A stretch of DNA of 64,000 bases from Siphonodentalium dalli (lineage: Eukaryota; Mollusca; Scaphopoda; Gadilida; Siphonodentaliidae): positions 176,406,247-176,470,246 of the forward strand of contig CP136064.1 in the NCBI GenBank assembly GCA_032622095.1. Reading direction: 5' to 3'. Every line of letters begins with the position of its first letter. Position 1 is the first letter of the stretch. Both the position numbers and the translations under genes were made by a program. The notes beneath the pieces are model-generated. The model saw only the letters and a program-made list of their open reading frames with translations. It did not search any database and was not told the DNA's origin. Positions 46,845 to 58,830 of this stretch are shown here, piece by piece.

Positions 46845-47149
46845 TAGTAGTTTGCTTTCTCAGTGGCTGCTCTGGGTCACCTGCGGTATTCGGCCATGAG
46901 CTCCATGTGCTTATGGCTGTTAAATATATATATTTAGTGATACATTGGATCATGCCAGGGATCTGTGCTCTGGCTCCGATCATTGGATTGATGCAGCTTT
47001 GGTAGGGCCTTCTGACATGATCTCATGATGACTTATATATCACCCTGATATATCTATTATATCATTTTATATATCTATATACGTGAAAGATTTGTATCAC
47101 AGGGTTTCTGCATGCAATGATATCTTGTGATACATAGGTACGTCAGAGA

Positions 47150-47480
47150 CATGTGATAACTGTTCTAAGAAGGAAGGCAGGACCAGTTCATGCTCCTCCG
47201 ATTACGCCTCAGCGGTACAATCCATTAGTGGGGATGCGACCGGTGGAGCAGACGGGGTACTTGGCACCTCCAGGACGTTTTGTCCCCCACCGGACGCTAG
47301 CGGTTCTGGGCGCTAAAGCTGCCAAATCGCGTGCGCGCGAATCGACACCGGCCGAAGGGCCTTCGCAGGGCAGTGCAGTGGCCCTACCTCTGAGGTAGCA
47401 AGTCAAGACCCCTGGCCATGCTCTTAATTCAGACAAGGCCTTGCCTGCCACTCAACCGTCTTGGGATCGGAGAACAATGA
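47150..47480. other. GC-rich, CpG-rich patch of unknown origin
   Basis: This is the only strongly GC- and CpG-rich segment of the window outside the Helitrons (for example AAATCGCGTGCGCGCGAATC near 47320). An 81-residue frame at 47153-47398 and an opposing frame cover it. Neither has a recognisable domain; such double openness is usual in GC-rich DNA. It may be a recent insertion fragment. Confidence 0.4.
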
Positions 47481-48009
47481 CCTCTCCCCACCCTCCAGCT
47501 TGGCCAGGATATTAACTTGGGCATGACCACCTTGCAGCATGCGGTGGTGGGGGCTCCCTCTGATCCGATGGCTTGACTCAATTATAGTTGTCCAACATTT
47601 GGGCTAATGGGTGCCACAAATTGGGCATCAGGTTATCTGCCATTTGCTTTGGTGAACAGCAGTTTAATAGTTAACTCTTAATGTTGGTTGTCTCGCCATC
47701 TTTGGAGGTGGCCTCCTCCTGCGCATGTCGTTCTGTCGCTAAGGCCGAGTGTGAGTTAGTCTCCTTGCATCTGTGGAAAGTTTCCAGATGAGAACTTTAT
47801 TTTGGGCTATCGGATATGTGAGTTTATCAGCTCAAAACACAGGTCCTGTTCGAATATGGGTTTTGTCCTCCAATTTTTGCCAGAGTTATGGCCCCTTTTT
47901 CGTCCGTTCAGAAAGTTTCCAGATGATAACTTTATTTTGGGTTATCTGATCGAAACCAAATTTGGTATGTGAGTTTATGAGCTTAAATTACAGGTCAAGT
48001 TCGAATATG

Positions 48010-49616
48010 GGTTCGTTGTGTCGACAAAGAGGAAGCCAAGGAAACGTTCACAACATTCGATGATCTCGACCTTGACGACGTCGTTAAAATCATCAAACGG
48101 CATTAAAATGCATCTTGTGAACTCGATCCTATACCAACAACGCTACTCAAGAAATATACCTATGATACCTATCATCACCCAGTTGATAAACTTATCATTA
48201 AGCCAAGGACATGTTCCCAGTAGCTGGAAAACAGCCATAGTTCACCCTTCTCTCAAGAAATCCGGTGCTGACCTTGTTTTCAAGAACTTCCGACCCGTCA
48301 GCAAATCTATCCTTCATTTCTAAATTGTGTGAAAAGGCAGTGATAGACCAACTCATTCGGCACAGCGAACAACATGCACCTCTTCCAATAAACACTTCTG
48401 CTTTCCGTCAACATGCACCTGAAACCGCGCTGCTTAAAGTCCAAAATGATATTCTCTGCAGCATGGAAACAAGAAAAGTCACTCTGCTTGTGCTACTAGA
48501 TTTGAGCGCTGCTTTCGACACTGTCCGCCATGATATTCTTCTAGATACTCTACAATCTTACTTTGGTGTTCGCGGCACTGCAGCTATCTGGTTGAAATCT
48601 TACCTCACGAACCGATCACAGCAGAAATTATTCTCAGTTGTTTAAAGTCACCTCCCCAATGTTCACGGCTATGCAGATGATACCCAAATCTAATTTTCAT
48701 TTCGACCGACAGAGAGAGGCAAAACTAAAGCACGTCAAATTGTAATTGTGGAGAACTGTATTGTGGACATTAGAGTGATTACCAACAGACTCATGATAAA
48801 TGACGATAAGACTGAATTCATAATCATTGGTTCTCGACAACATCAGTTCAATTCATGTGGGAGACGCCGACATACCAACAAAGGACACTGTTCGCAACCT
48901 GGGATCGTATTTTGACACAAACATGACAATGGATAACCATATCTCTAATATGTGTAAGAAGGCGTTCAGAGCGCAGGTTTATACAAAATCCGACAAATTA
49001 GACAATACCTCGATGTAGACTCAACTAAGACATTGGTCCATGCTTTTGTCACGTCACACTTGATTACTATAATTCTTTACTGTATGGACTACCGGATTAC
49101 CAGTGTGATCGCCTGCAAAAAGTGCTAAATGATGCGGCGCGAGTTGTATCATACACTCCTCGGCATGAACATATAACTCCAGTTCTCAAGCAATTACACT
49201 GGCTGCCAGTGGAGTATCGAATCATGTTCAAAATAATTTTGCTTGTATTCAAATCTCGTAATAACATGTCACCATTGTATATACAGGATATGATCCAAGA
49301 CAGAAATGTGTGTACATATGAATTACGATCTGATAGTAGTATGCTTTTGTACATTCCTTTCAACAAACAGAAAACGTTTGGCGATAGGGCATTTTCATCT
49401 ATGGAATAGCATTCTACCTTACTTGAAAATATTCACTGATTTAAATAAGTTTAAGACCGGCCTCAAAACATATCTCTTGATGTAGCATTTAATTCCTAGA
49501 TATATGTGCATGTACATGTATTATGCTGATTAGGCAATGAGCTCGATGTAATGTAAAGCGCCATTGAATATGTACTCATAATATTGAGCGCTATACAAAT
49601 TAATTATTGTATTGTA
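48010..49616 (+). pseudogene. Decayed CR1/L2-like LINE, reverse transcriptase part and 3' end
   Basis: Fragments in different frames follow the order of a CR1/L2-type ORF2: CELDPIPTTLLK near 48118, [51 protein letters not shown] (catalytic Asp), then YADDTQ at 48670-48681, NDDKTEFIIIGSRQ and LKQLHWLPVEYRIMFKI. Frameshifts separate these blocks. Between LFSVV (48643) and the YADD block a deletion removed the usual GVPQGS-LGP motif. The 3' end, AAAGCGCC...GAGCGCTATACAAATTAATTATTGTATTGTAT, is typical for this group. It is 5' truncated, as usual for LINEs, and inactive. Confidence 0.85.
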
Positions 49617-49839
49617 TATTATAATGAAAGTGTCATTGACAGAATAATTTCATGTGTTACAGTCAAAGTTGAACACATGAAAGTTGAAATATCAAGTGAT
49701 CCTTGATTATCAACATGAAGAGATATATATAAAGTAAACTCCAAGATGGTTGCTAGCGGCTATGTTTTTCAATGAAATTCAAAAACATTTGATAGCTTCC
49801 ATCTAGTAGATCAATATTAATATGAAGTGTGCTGATGAT

Positions 49840-50790
49840 TGGATGTAGGGTGTGTCAAAGAGTAAAATCCAGCGGACATGTTTTATGTCCGAATGACCCC
49901 AAAATGACTCGTTTCCCATCCACATTAAAAATGTTAACAGCATGACCTGTAGCCAGGATTTAGTCATGCAAAGAGTAAAATCCAAGATGGCTGCCAGCAG
50001 CCATGTTTTATGGCCGAATGACCCCAAAATGAAATGTTCCCATCTGCATGTCAATATTAAGAAATTTTGTGATAATCAGACAAAAACTCCGGTCTGTCGC
50101 CCGTGCCAATAGATTGAATTTTGAAATCCAAGATGGCCACTGGCAGCCATGTTTTTTTGCCGAATGACGCCAAAATGACTCTATGCCATCTACATGTCAA
50201 TGTCAACAGCCATCACAAATTTCATAATGATCCGACCAAAGCGACAACTTATAGCCCATGATTTAGTCATGCAAAGAGTAAAATCCAAGATGGCTGCCAG
50301 TGGCCATGTTTTATGGCCAAATGATCCCAAAATGTCTCCTTCCCATCTACATATCATAACAGCCACGACAAATTTCATGATGATCAGACCAAAGGTATGA
50401 CCTGAAATCATTTAGTTATACAAAGAGTAAAATCCAAGATGGCTGCCAGCGGCCATGTTTTATGGCCGAATGACCCCAAAATGACTCGTTCCCATCTGGA
50501 TGTCAATGTTACCATCCATGACAAATTTCATGATGATCAGACAAACAGTATGCTAATGGATTGAATTTTCAAATCCAAGACAATGTTTTTTTCACCAAAT
50601 GACCCCAAAGTGACTCATTCCCATCTACATGTCAATGTCAACAGCTATGACAAATTTCATAACGATCCCACCAAAGGTACAAACTGTAGCCTATGCTAAA
50701 GGAAATTGTTGACAGACACACACACAGACGACGAATACCAAGCCATGGCAATAGCTCAAACTTTACAAAGTAAAGTTGAGCTAAAAATAT
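49840..50790. repeat. Degenerate tandem repeat of the CAAGATGGCTGCCAG type, about 6 units of 120-160 bp
   Basis: AAAGAGTAAAATCCAAGATG recurs at about 49855, 49975, 50273 and 50419, with weaker units at 50120 and 50570. Each unit also has TGGCCGAATGACCCCAAAATGA. The block ends in the hairpin AGCTCAAACTTTAC-AAA-GTAAAGTTGAGCT AAAA near 50750-50787, the same end seen at 64000. Confidence 0.75.
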
Positions 50791-51160
50791 GGATTTATGG
50801 AAATGCTTTCCATGTGGATTACCCCCCCCCCCCCCCCCCCCCCCTCCATGGTGATTCATTAGCATAGTGAAGATGAAATCTGACCTATGATGACTGAGAA
50901 AAATAGCTATGGATGGATGAAACGCATTTATATGTAACAAATCAGTGTTTGAAACACTGACCGTATTGGATTAGTGTGAAAATGATGACCCCTGCATGCG
51001 TAGAGTTTCAACCCTTGTTTATAATAAAAAATACCATAGTACCAGATTGTACAATAGTTTCCATGTAAAGCAGGAACATTGTAGTTATACCGGGTATTCA
51101 TATTTAACTATAATAGTTGATTACATGTAGTTGAATCGAGGATGTGCAAGTCCTGATTAA
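50791..51160. other. Spacer with a poly-C run
   Basis: A poly-C run of about 24 bases lies at 50821-50844. The frame 50638-50940 (minus) reads through it as poly-Gly and is not credible. Confidence 0.6.
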
Positions 51161-51636
51161 AGGTTCTCAATCCAATTTGATGGTCCCCATATCATCAGAT
51201 TCCAACAACAACAAATTTTGTTTAAATGGCGCTTCAGTTATCAGAATCGATTACTTGCCCAAAAATAATGCTAACCAGTCAACTATAGTATAAAATTGCC
51301 CAAAACCTGTTATTTATCAACATTTTGTGATATGAAATTTTGCCGGTTTGTCAAATATCTGACACAAAAAAGCCACCTGATTTTAGAGTTATCCATCTTC
51401 ATCCGCAATTTGGTCCAAGATCGTCTTCTCGTCAACTGTTTACTGGACCACTTAAAAATTATTGGTGGAGAAAAATAATAGATTTCTAAAATTGATATCT
51501 GATCACTGAGCTTTGATGGGTGGGTACCACGACTCGAATCAAAATATTTTTTACCCCCGAAGCCAAGGAAATACTAATTTTACCCCCGAAGCCAAGGAAA
51601 TATTAATTTGCAAGTGTTAATTCGGATTATGCATCT
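51161..51636. mobile_element. TTAA-flanked MITE, family C copy 4
   Basis: TTAA at 51157-51160 and 51637-51640, left end AGGTTCTCAATCC. The right part contains a 35-bp tandem duplication of TTTTACCCCCGAAGCCAAGG. Confidence 0.75.
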
Positions 51637-51710
51637 TTAATTTTATTCGTCAGTATGTGAGAGGGACAATTTGACCCTTTGATAATTGATCGCTCACTGC
51701 TGATTAGTTA

Positions 51711-51925
51711 CAGTAATGCCCTAATTAATTGACTGCTTACTAAACCACAGCAGAATTATGGGTAACTTTTCAGGATTTAGTTGGAAATATGGCTTGTTGC
51801 CATTCATCGGAAAGCTATCACAGAGCTTTCCGATGAATGGCAACAAGCCATATTTCCGACTAAATCCTGAAAAGTTACCCATAATTCTGTTGTGGTCAAG
51901 CAGTCGATTAATTAGGGCATTACTG
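51711..51925. mobile_element. Hairpin MITE, family A copy 5 (best preserved)
   Basis: A 215-bp near-perfect inverted repeat: CAGTAATGCCCTAATTAATT to TTAATTAGGGCATTACTG, flanked by TA on both sides. The loop is about TATCACAGAGCT. Overlapping frames on both strands (51721-51981, 51758-51955) reflect the symmetry. Confidence 0.9.
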
Positions 51926-52013
51926 TATAATAGATTGATATTGATTAATTTGTAGGGATGTTCAGCTACTGAATTGTTCAACTGAGCATCCCAACAAATG
52001 AATTAAGCCTTAA

Positions 52014-52272
52014 CCCTTTCATGATGGGAGCCGCGCTGGTGCAGCATTAATTAAAGTCCATGTGCCAGTACATTCTCTAATATAAGCGAGTCACCCATAG
52101 GGAGCCTCACATACATAAGAGAATGTGCTGGCTTACAAATTCAAGGTAAATATTGTTAGGCCAATGAATTCTCTTATATATGTGAGGCTCCCATGGGAGA
52201 CTCGCATATATAAGAGAATGCATTGGCACAGGGTTTGTTGCAAAATTTCAGGAAGCTTCAGTCATGTAAGGG
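52014..52272. mobile_element. Hairpin MITE, family B copy 3 (complete)
   Basis: CCCTTTCATGATGGGAGCC at the left and AGTCATGTAAGGG at the right, with TTAA on both sides (52010-52013 and 52273-52276). The interior holds two successive hairpins built from GCATTCTCTTATATATGCGAG-type arms. Confidence 0.85.
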
Positions 52273-52276
52273 TTAA

Positions 52277-55200
52277 GAGTATTTTTTCTGCCTACCCCTC
52301 CCTGTGGGATGGGGGTGGGGGTATTGTGCAAATGCAATTTCCCAGACTTGAGAATTTGTGTCTGGTTCAATGTGGGGGGGGGGGGGGTGCAGTTGGAAAT
52401 AGTTGGTAGCCTCCCCCCCCAAACGAATACCCTCAAAACAAGACAATTACACTTTAAAATGTATTAAATTTATTTAACTGTATATAATATTTACAATATA
52501 TAAAAATTAGTTTTTACAGATTGGAATGCTCTAGTATGTATTTGATGAAGAAAATTGGGTTATGTTAATATAACTATGTAGCATTTATACAATGAACTGG
52601 AATGTATCCACTCACAACAACAGACAGATTGCCCTTCAGCTATCAAAACAGAAATTTAAACAAATTTATTCTGATTCAATCGTGGAATTGTTCAGTAACC
52701 CCTCCAAGTCCAATGGAATGAAATATAACTGTCAAAATATGGGACTCTAAAAAAATGCAGTCTTTTGGATAAGTTCAAATTTATAATATCCAATACCTTT
52801 ACTTTTATATACTGTACTCAAATTTGCAGTATTTGAGGGATTTGTTTAGCCTGAAGCAATAATTTTTTTTTACCAATATGCCAAGTGTGAGTACCAATGG
52901 AAATGGACATCTCTCGGGAATAAATGTTCAAAAGTATCATTGCCCTTGCTCTCATTACTTCAAAGTAAAAAGAGCGAAAGCAATGATACATTTGTTTATA
53001 CTACTGTCCCTTCTTTGGACAAATGATTATGCTGAACAAAAAAATGATCGTCGACCCATATCTGATTCTGCCAACTTTCACGGTCTACTGTCTATGACCC
53101 AAAGGGAATATAAAAATTGCAAAACCATAATGCAATAAATAGAATGTTCGTGTTATAGATATTCTCGTACAAATTTCAGGCAAATCTATCAAATAAAATG
53201 TTACATTATATGCACACTTGTCCCAGAAATTTATTAATTTTGTTCTTTTGTCAGCAGGTGTCCTTAGTTAATGCCCAATCCACTTCTAGCAGATGGTAAC
53301 TAGTAAATGACTGGCAGTCAAATACTATTTTTGGTATAATTATCATATTATGCGTGTGCATTTAGCAAACATCCTTGACTCAAATTAATCTAATAGTTGC
53401 ATATTTACCATTGAATATATTAGAAGGCATCTTATAAATGGTTGGTTCCCCCTTAAAGTTTTGATTCATAAGTGCCATGCTAAATGTGAGAACATATTTT
53501 TCCGAAAATCTTTATTCTATGAAATATTCCTTGAACTAAAGTCATGCAAATTGTGAAATCTAACAGCATGGTTTAGCTCATTCTATAATAAACTGTATAT
53601 CATTCAGGATCCAATTGCAATAGGATTTCTTTAAATCTTCATTTTTTTCTCAAAGGAAAATTTAAAATTAAGAAAATTAGTATTATTGACAGTAAAGCTT
53701 TTCATATCTATATGGAGCTTGTGTTTCAAGCTCTTGTTCTAATTTAATATATTAGTTATATCCATTATGATTCACCAAATATGACAAATTATTATGAAGT
53801 GTGTACATTATAGAATGAAAATCACCTAATATGACAAACTAATGAGAAGAATGGTAGATTATAACATGATGGGGTTGGAATGATGCAGTTGGAATAGGAG
53901 GAGATACCATGAAAGGAGATAGTAAAGATTTCCAGTTATAACAATATTACATACAAAGGCTATAACTTAATTTCTACTTGTAACTTTTGTAACATTTCAC
54001 ATGTATACCATGGGAAGAACATCTACATCTTCACTCTGAATAAAACAAAGAGAAAGCGTGTGAAGTTTTTTAATTGCTTCATGTTAAGATGTACCTTTTC
54101 CGACAGTCAAGCAATATTCCGTTTCCAATTCCAGAATTTCAATGAATACAAATGTTGCAATATTTGATCATATTCTCTTATATATGCGAGTCTCCTGAAT
54201 ATCGTTTTAGAAATTGTATTTTTTTATTACTTACTCTTATTGTGGACTATTGCGAAAGTCCACAAAATTTTGGCGGTGGCATTGGTCTTTGAGTTTCAAC
54301 GATACTTCTTGAAGCTTCAGAGATGACAGGGAGCTTCTAAGCAGAAACACATAGGATTTATATTGTGATACAAGAAATAGAAACAAGAAGTAACAATGAA
54401 AGCAGAAACCCATAATATTTAACAAGATAAACATATTGCATAGAGGTTATCTAAAATGAAAAAGTGTGAAAATAACAGTGATGAAAGCTATTAACAAATG
54501 GACATAAAGAAATTAATATTTTAATCTGTTTTGCATCAATGCTGTTGTATAATTAACCATCATAATTTGCAATGCCAGTTGGGATATGATGGTATTTTTA
54601 AAATATTAACAACCATGATCAGATACAGTCTTTAAGTCTAGGTCACCCACCACTCCATTAAGGTCCCCAGGATCTATTAGGGTACCCAGGATCTATAAAG
54701 AAAAATTCTCTAAAACTATTGATTAGGGCACGCATGATGGGAGTGACTGTTTCTGAGTGAAAGGTTGTGAGCAACAAATAATCCTAAAGTCTAGTAGTTT
54801 GGCATAATGTGGCAATTTTGGGGAATTCACATAATCGGTCATAAATGTGTAAAATAACCTTAATTGACCCTTTAATTAAGGCAAGAGAGGAACTTGGGGT
54901 GACATAAAATGTAAATTTTTTTTTTATTTTTGTGATCGCAAGCACTTGAAAGAGCATTAAAATACTTGGCAGCAGGAGCCACTCAGTCAATGTCTAATAC
55001 CAAACTCCATGCAGCGCCCTCTCCATTATTACTACAATGAGCGATAACTCTGCCTGTAGTTTGGTCTAACACTTGTTCACTCAGAAACAGAAACTCCACC
55101 CTAGGATCTCAACATAAATTGTGATTATTTGGTGAAACTTTTCAACATTTTGAATTTTCAATAACATAAATTGGGTAAAACATTTCAACAGACAGAAACT

Positions 55201-55525
55201 GTTAGAGATTGTTCAAAAAAAATTTGGGTACCCAATTTGGAAACTATCATCAAATTCAGAGATTAGAGGCAACGAGTCTTTACATTGAGCCACATAATGA
55301 TCTAACGTTGAATCAACACTGTTGATTAAGAGTACCCTGGACCTCCAGAATGTTGATTGGGATTACGACCCCAGTTTCATCACTTCAGGAATGAACTTTC
55401 ATCATAATTTTATATCGAATGGTATAAGTGTGAACTGGGTCTCAGCCTTTTAGGAACCTTTGAAGTTATGTAATAATAAACAAGATATCAAAAAAGAATA
55501 TGAATATGGTTTAAACCAGACTAGA
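52277..55525. other. Intergenic stretch, no recognised feature
   Basis: Mostly AT-rich with poly-G and poly-C runs at 52374-52388 and 52410-52420. A family B fragment (TATTCTCTTATATATGCGAG) lies at about 54172-54191. Short frames only, none convincing. Confidence 0.5.
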
Positions 55526-55753
55526 CTGTACACTGAATTTGGCCATTTATGGGATCAACTCCTTTTATACTCTATAGAATATAGTCATATATTCATTTTC
55601 ATTATAATTACCATGTTGTTTGCATTATTCATAGAGCGCATGAGTGTATTTTGGACTAATCCATGGCTCAAATTCATTCATTTGTTGCATATATTCTGTT
55701 GAGTATAAAAGGAGGTGGTCCCATAAATGACCGGATTTAGGGTACATGTACAG
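55526..55753. mobile_element. TIR element, family F copy 2
   Basis: CTGTACACTGAATTTGGCC at the left and GGATTTAGGGTACATGTACAG at the right. It shares ATTATAATTACCATGTTGTT and GAGTATAAAAGGAGGTGGTC with the element at 25635-26104 but is shorter. Confidence 0.65.
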
Positions 55754-56365
55754 TACCCCTTTAAAGCTGAACTAAAATATAAGATGGTTTATGTTGGATG
55801 TTTAAGATTTATATGCCATGCTGGCATCATAGTAAGGCATCCCTATGCCATATCATAGCCTGGTCTATGAACAGTAAACTTTTGGGGAACAGGGAAGGAT
55901 TTGTTTTAAAGATTCAACAATCAACAAACAATGCCGCTATATATGAATTACAATTTTTTTTTGAAAACATTATGTTTTATTCAAATTATTGAAGTAAAAC
56001 TGAGATTGTTCTTCCCGTAATGTAGTTAAATAAAGGAAAAATGGAGAAAGCTTTGACTTTTCCCCCCAAAAACTATTTTCTATACCACAATCATTCATTA
56101 TTTAGTCAACATGATCATAGTTAGTTTGTTAATTTGAGTTTAATGTCACATTCAATGGCTATGGTCATATCATGCAAATACTAGAGGAGACCTGAATTCA
56201 GTCTATGTCATTCATTTATTACTCCCCCCACTTTCAGAAGACTTCTACTTCAGGCATCGACTACCATGGTCATATTTCTTTACTAGATGCTGGAACTATA
56301 AACTATACACTGTGCTCATCCGGGGACCACACAGGGGCAATATAGTCAGAGACAAGAAATAAGTA

Positions 56366-56490
56366 CAGTAATGTCCTAAATAATCGACTCCTTTAACTAT
56401 AGCCGAATTATGGGTAACTTTTCATATTTCCGACTAAATCCTGAAAAATTACCCATAATTCTGCTGAGTCGATTATTTAGGACATTACTG
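56366..56490. mobile_element. Hairpin MITE, family A copy 6 (internally deleted)
   Basis: CAGTAATGTCCTAAATAATC to ATTTAGGACATTACTG, TA on both sides, 125 bp. Most of the inner arms is missing. Confidence 0.8.
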
Positions 56491-58590
56491 TAGGATTGGT
56501 TCATAAACCAGGCTATTGAATTGCTGTTGCCTAATAGAAACAGGGACCAGCCTTGAGGTTTCATATTGGGAGAAGTCACTTCTCACTGTTTCGTTATCAG
56601 GGAGAAGTAACAATGGGTGAAAATCAATTTACACCCCAACATCACCATTCTATGATCGAGTACGTATTATACAACACAATAGTCCATATAAATACATTTA
56701 TAACACTATTCTAGTGAATAAGAATACCATTATAATCTGTAAATATAATTTAAATATGCAGTTTGGAAATAGGCAAACTTGTAGATTAGAGAGAAGTCAC
56801 TTCTCCCTGGGACAAAAATATGGAATGACACATTTTAGGGAGAAGAGGTCTCACAAGTCACCCTCTAGGCTGGTTCCTGAATAGAAATAGTAGTATAACA
56901 AAACAGTATGAGCACTATTCAATCAGTTTTAGCAAGGCTGTATCCATGATTAGAATACTAGATCAGAACACTGATAAAACAGAGAGAGAAAATCAATCAT
57001 CTTTCTATGATTAGCACCATTTGCAGACTACAAATATGATAGAGATGTAATTATTTCTGCTGTACATTGTACTGGGACAATCATGATTATATTATATATG
57101 TCTTTATCAGATTATCATATTGAGGTACCCAAATACATACTTGCAGAAAATGTCCAAATTTATTTGCTGGATCTATAGCTGGTTTCATTTCACACGCAAA
57201 TGAATGTAGAGCTTCAATGCATTCATACAATGAGACCTAAAAAAGACCCTTGTTACCACTAACCGTCCGACCCTAATTCAAACCCTGAGCTTATACACTT
57301 AAAAAATTCTTTATTGAGATCTGCCAATTTAAATGCCATTTTTTGTTTGTTTGCAAAATATATGGCCAGTGTTAAATTGGCCATACTCAAAGCGTATTTA
57401 TGATAAAAAAAAATTCCAGTGTTGCAAATTTCTTTTCTCCACGAACTTCTGATCCTTCCTCAGAATAATTATTCTTTAGGGATGCTTCTGATCACTAAGG
57501 GTTTTGCCAAATTGCAACTAATATGAATAATACAAGGCTTTTTAAAAAAAAGAATACAGAATATTATACTCTTAGATGAGTATGACTTGCCTGAGATTAG
57601 GAAGATCATGTAGATTTTTTCAGCCCTTTAGAAAAACATCAGGGGCAGAAGCACTGAAGGGCAAGGGGGTCAATCTTCAAAAGGGCACTAATTATCTCAA
57701 TGTAAATTATGCAGTCAGACATACCCCTCCCCGGTTCACTGCCCCTGGAAAAGAGCTTTTTTAGGACTTTTGAATAGAGAGATTAAGAAATTGTAAAATT
57801 AAAAGTTTGATATGTCTGTTAAAACAAAAATTGACAAAGGCAGTTATATATAAAAACAAGTGTGTTAATGAGATGCAGTCCTTCGATTTAAAAAAACACT
57901 GGTGCGCAGTTTATTTTGCACCTGATTTTGGATCCAGGCACACAATTTTGCTTTGGTGCACCTAACAGGAAATATAAGTTATGACCGATGCATGTGCATA
58001 AGGTATATAATAGTTTAATATACCCAAATAACATGGCTCTGTGCTATTTCAATAAAATAAATCTTCAAACAAAATGTTTATTGTTGGTTTACTTCAACAA
58101 GAAGTTCCTTCCGGGGATTGTTTTGTAGTGATTTGTATACCGCTGACTAAACGGAATATATTCCCTGGCTGATGGCAAATTACTATTTCCTGTTTTGTAA
58201 ATTGTTTGTTCAATTGTAACTTGGAACTATTACCACCTGACAGATTGAACGATGACATAATATATTAGATTGTTTTGACAATGTTGTCTCTTTGATTGTC
58301 TGTGACACAACAAATTGAATGGTATGCAGACAGGTTAAAAAACAATCCAGTGTATAACCTTTGATGCTATGACTTCTACGACGATCGCTGTTTAATATCC
58401 CAACCATTAATGTTTTGCATTTTAATAAATCATTGAGTAAACTTAACTAAGATTGTGGGGCCTGCAACATTTTATGAAATACTTTTCATTTCCAGGTGCG
58501 CTATGGCGTGCAAGAGCAATTGTGCAACTCAAAATCGAAGGACTGGAGATGTCAATGAGAGAAGATTGAATCACAATGAATCATGGGAAC
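56491..58590. other. Intergenic stretch downstream of gene B
   Basis: It includes the 3' UTR of gene B on the minus strand; a possible minus-strand AATAAA lies at 58078-58083. GAGAAGTSACTTCTC palindromes occur near 56572 and 56790. No further coding exon is supported. Confidence 0.5.
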
Positions 58591-58830
58591 TCAGTCAATC
58601 ATAAGCTCGAAATGTAGTGTAGCAGCTTTCTCTGGGAGATTTTGCACTAGATTTTTTGCATAAGCTTTACATGTCACAAACAAAAGTTGTCCCTGGATGG
58701 CCTGTTCAAAACGGATGAACATGATGGGGGACCTGAATCCCTGCTGGTTCATGTATGGGTAGTACTTCATCGGGAAGCCCTGAGGCGGAATGTAAGAGAT
58801 TGGTCCCAGATGGTCTTCATCTGCAGGCGT
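58591..58830 (-). CDS. Gene B last exon (79 residues and stop)
   Basis: It starts at T (ACG) of TPADEDHLGPIS after the acceptor TTCTTTGCAG and ends in TGA at 58591-58593. The acceptor and about 60 bp of the intron before it are duplicated in tandem (58826-58957). Use of the upstream copy would meet a stop after three codons, so the proximal acceptor is chosen. Confidence 0.92.
   Translation of the reverse strand, partial: TPADEDHLGPISYIPPQGFPMKYYPYMNQQGFRSPIMFIRFEQAIQGQLLFVTCKAYAKNLVQNLPEKAATLHFELMID

Noticed and set aside
49803-50411. Repeated peptides such as AAILDFTLCMTKSW on the minus strand
   Set aside because: They come from the CAAGATGGC tandem repeat; stops and frame change from unit to unit.
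58497-58611. Possible plus-strand exon after TTTTCATTTCCAG, antisense to the end of gene B
   Set aside because: The acceptor looks good and one frame stays open to a TAA at about 58610, but no family is recognisable, no partner exon was found, and it overlaps the gene B end.
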